DNA from: Spirochaetota bacterium
Lineage (GTDB): Bacteria > Spirochaetota > Spirochaetia > Treponematales > Breznakiellaceae
DNA: 7,715 nucleotides
Direction of reading: 5' to 3'
NCBI GenBank assembly: GCA_023398155.1
Contig: JAEWSV010000456.1
Location: 1 to 7,715, forward strand
In this document: piece after piece, positions 6,438-7,715 of the stretch
How positions within the stretch are numbered: the first letter of the stretch is position 1
Layout: each line of letters opens with the position of its first letter
Notes under the pieces: generated by a model
The model's database searches: none
The model's input: only the letters and a program-made list of their open reading frames with translations
What the model was told of the DNA's origin: nothing
Made by a program: the position numbers and the translations under genes

Positions 6438-6908
6438 GAGGTTCGCGAAGGCTCTGGCCTCCGCGAGCGCGTCCGCCACCTTCCTACGTTCGTCGAGGAG
6501 CGTGGCTTCCTTCGCCGCCATGAGGTCGACGCGCGAGATGATCCCCCGCTCTAGGGCATCCTCCTCGGTCGTCGGCAGCTTCCCCGCGTCGCTCGGTTCC
6601 GTCGGCAACGCGATGCGGAGGAACGCGGCCGCGGTCCGCAAGCGCTCGAGCGCGCCGTCGGCGTTCCGCAGTGCGCCTCCATCCACCGGCGCGGCTTTCC
6701 CGCGCGTCCCGCTTCCCCGCCCCGGTTCAACCCGCGGGGAGAGCTCGCCTGCGCCGCTTTCCGAGCCTTCCGCGTCTTCCGCCTTCGGTTCCTCTTCGGG
6801 CGGCGAGAGGTGGATCACGCGGCGCTTGCCCAAATACTCGATCACGCCGTCCACGTCCCGTTCCAGCACGGTGAGTTCGACGCGCTTCATCTTCCTCGGA
6901 CGGATCAT
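6435..6908 (-). CDS. atpI: V-type ATPase subunit I, N-terminal fragment before an in-frame TAG
   Basis: This reading frame gives 157 residues and ends at TAG 6435-6437. Residues 7-34 (MKRVELTVLERDVDGVIEYL and onward to VIHL) form the beta-alpha-beta opening that starts subunit I proteins (the a-subunit of V-ATPases), where the cytoplasmic domain contacts the peripheral stalks. Residues 35-78 are a low-complexity Glu/Pro/Gly/Ser-rich stretch, and residues 79-157 are helical and charged. The start is set by a strong GGAGG seven bases upstream. On its own the fragment lacks all membrane segments and cannot conduct ions. The sequence after the TAG continues in the same frame (APFAELEQLSYL and on) and supplies exactly what is missing, so this is best read as the first quarter of one gene of about 697 codons. 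I considered a separate G/H stalk subunit and rejected it because of the characteristic N-terminus. Confidence 0.8.
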   Translation of the reverse strand: MIRPRKMKRVELTVLERDVDGVIEYLGKRRVIHLSPPEEEPKAEDAEGSESGAGELSPRVEPGRGSGTRGKAAPVDGGALRNADGALERLRTAAAFLRIALPTEPSDAGKLPTTEEDALERGIISRVDLMAAKEATLLDERRKVADALAEARAFANL

Positions 6909-6913
6909 GCGTT

Positions 6914-6920
6914 CACCTCC
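6914..6920 (-). promoter_or_regulatory. Shine-Dalgarno sequence of subunit I
   Basis: On the minus strand the sequence reads GGAGGTG, with the GGAGG core seven bases before the ATG at 6906-6908. It decides the start of subunit I: this ATG is chosen over the ATG at 6888-6890, six codons later, which has no comparable site. The first G of the site is also the last base of the TAG that ends subunit C. Confidence 0.8.
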
Positions 6921-7715
6921 TACAGCGCGAGCGTTTCCTTCGCGCCGAGACCGAGAGTAAGGCCCTCGGCGACGCTCGTCAGGAGGTCCTCTTCGAATTG
7001 CATCAGTTTGATGAAACAAGCTATGGAGTCGGACGCGAAGGGCCGTCGATGGAAAAGCGACCGAGCTCTCCGCGAAAGGTTCCGCGCCGCGGCGTTCTGG
7101 ACGTAGCGGGGATCGAGTTTCCAGTATTCGCCGGGGGATTCGGGATTGAGTATGGCTTCGAATTTCCAACCGCGCCAATCTTCTCGCCGGTCAGGGGCGA
7201 ACGCGAGCGCCTTCCGCGCTGCTGAGACGAGCGATTGCCCACGCCGCGTGATATCCACGAGCTTGGGTTCGATTTCCTCTTCGGATAGGCCGTAGTAGAT
7301 GCGCAAGCGGATCGCCCATACGAGGTTCTTGAGTTCGATCTCCTCCGCGACCAGGCTTTCAAAGCCGCGGCGGTCGCCTTTCGGCAATTCCAGGATCTCC
7401 CTCCACAGGGAGCGGTAATAATGCAGGTCCAAGGAAGTCTGCGCGTCCAACAAAGCGGCCTCGGAGGGCGCATCGCGTAACCAGTCGAATTCGGTGGAGG
7501 CGAGCATCTTTTTCAGGTCCGGATAGGCTTCCCAGGCGATGGTCCCGAAAGCTCCCAGATCGACGTGTACGGGAGGCAGGCGCTCGCCCGCTGCCAGGGA
7601 GGCGAGAGCCGTCTTCAGGTCGGCGTATTCATAACTGCGGACGAGCCGTACGAGGGCGTCCGCGGGGTGGGAAAAGGAGGAAACGATGCCGATGATGCGC
7701 GACGCCGCGCGGTCG
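6920..7715 (-). CDS. atpC: V-type ATPase subunit C (AC39/V0D family), 5' end outside the window
   Basis: This is the socket subunit that caps the cytoplasmic face of the K ring and couples it to the D/F central shaft. The frame is open from the window edge to a TAG at 6920-6922, giving 264 visible residues without the N-terminus; the first ATG at 7507 is internal, because the open frame and family-like sequence continue upstream of it. Visible hallmarks of the V0D/AC39 family are the charged, largely helical sequence and the block KNLVWAIRLRIYY (about 7300-7340), which matches the conserved 'NLRWALRLR' helix. Further on are LDPRYVQ and a C-terminal helix near FIKLMQFEEDL. The family is usually about 320-350 residues, so roughly 60-90 residues are missing. 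Its stop codon abuts the Shine-Dalgarno sequence of subunit I, 11 bases before that ATG, which suggests translational coupling. Placing C before I is unlike the Thermus and Enterococcus orders. The family assignment is by recalled motifs, not a search. Confidence 0.88.
   Translation of the reverse strand, partial: DRAASRIIGIVSSFSHPADALVRLVRSYEYADLKTALASLAAGERLPPVHVDLGAFGTIAWEAYPDLKKMLASTEFDWLRDAPSEAALLDAQTSLDLHYYRSLWREILELPKGDRRGFESLVAEEIELKNLVWAIRLRIYYGLSEEEIEPKLVDITRRGQSLVSAARKALAFAPDRREDWRGWKFEAILNPESPGEYWKLDPRYVQNAAARNLSRRARSLFHRRPFASDSIACFIKLMQFEEDLLTSVAEGLTLGLGAKETLAL

Noticed and set aside
6435..6908. Reading this open frame as the separate stalk subunit G/H
   Set aside because: Its first 34 residues match the start of subunit I, and the downstream frame continues in phase and lacks exactly this segment.
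6909..7178. Possible longer start of the subunit I frame, back to 7178
   Set aside because: The extension lies wholly inside subunit C in another frame, is Arg/Pro/Ser-rich without motifs, and a strong Shine-Dalgarno sequence marks the ATG at 6908.

Overview
The window is the interior of one V-type (A/V-type) rotary ATPase operon. Every supported gene lies on the minus strand, so transcription runs from position 7715 towards position 1. In that order the genes are subunit C (5' end outside the window), subunit I (interrupted by one in-frame TAG), the proteolipid K, subunit F, subunit E, catalytic subunit A, non-catalytic subunit B, and the start of subunit D (3' end outside the window).

The genes are packed end to end. 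I/K and A/B overlap by four bases (ATGA) and E/A by eight. C/I, K/F, F/E and B/D are separated by 11, 3, 24 and 3 bases. No intergenic gap could hold a promoter or a terminator, so the promoter must lie upstream of position 7715. Good Shine-Dalgarno sequences precede I, K, A and B. F has a GTG start and little Shine-Dalgarno signal, D has a weak one, and the one before E lies in a short inverted repeat.

The products form the two halves of the machine. A and B make the cytoplasmic A3B3 nucleotide head. D and F make the central rotor shaft, and C is the socket joining the shaft to the membrane ring. K forms the ring and I is the ion-conducting stator. E is a peripheral stalk. The usual stalk partner G/H is not seen in the window.

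The most notable observation is the amber codon at 6435-6437 inside subunit I. The sequences on both sides are in the same frame and together make a normal-looking subunit I of about 697 codons. This is either an assembly or sequencing error, a recent nonsense mutation, readthrough, or a real two-piece subunit. TAG also ends C, K and F here, so wholesale reassignment of TAG is unlikely. The ion-site residues of K look more like a proton-coupled than a sodium-coupled ring.

The DNA is GC-rich, with codon use typical of a high-GC bacterium. Bacterial V-type operons of this kind occur in spirochaetes, the Deinococcus-Thermus group, clostridia and others. The style of subunits I and A made me think of a high-GC spirochaete, but this is an impression and the window has no taxonomic marker.
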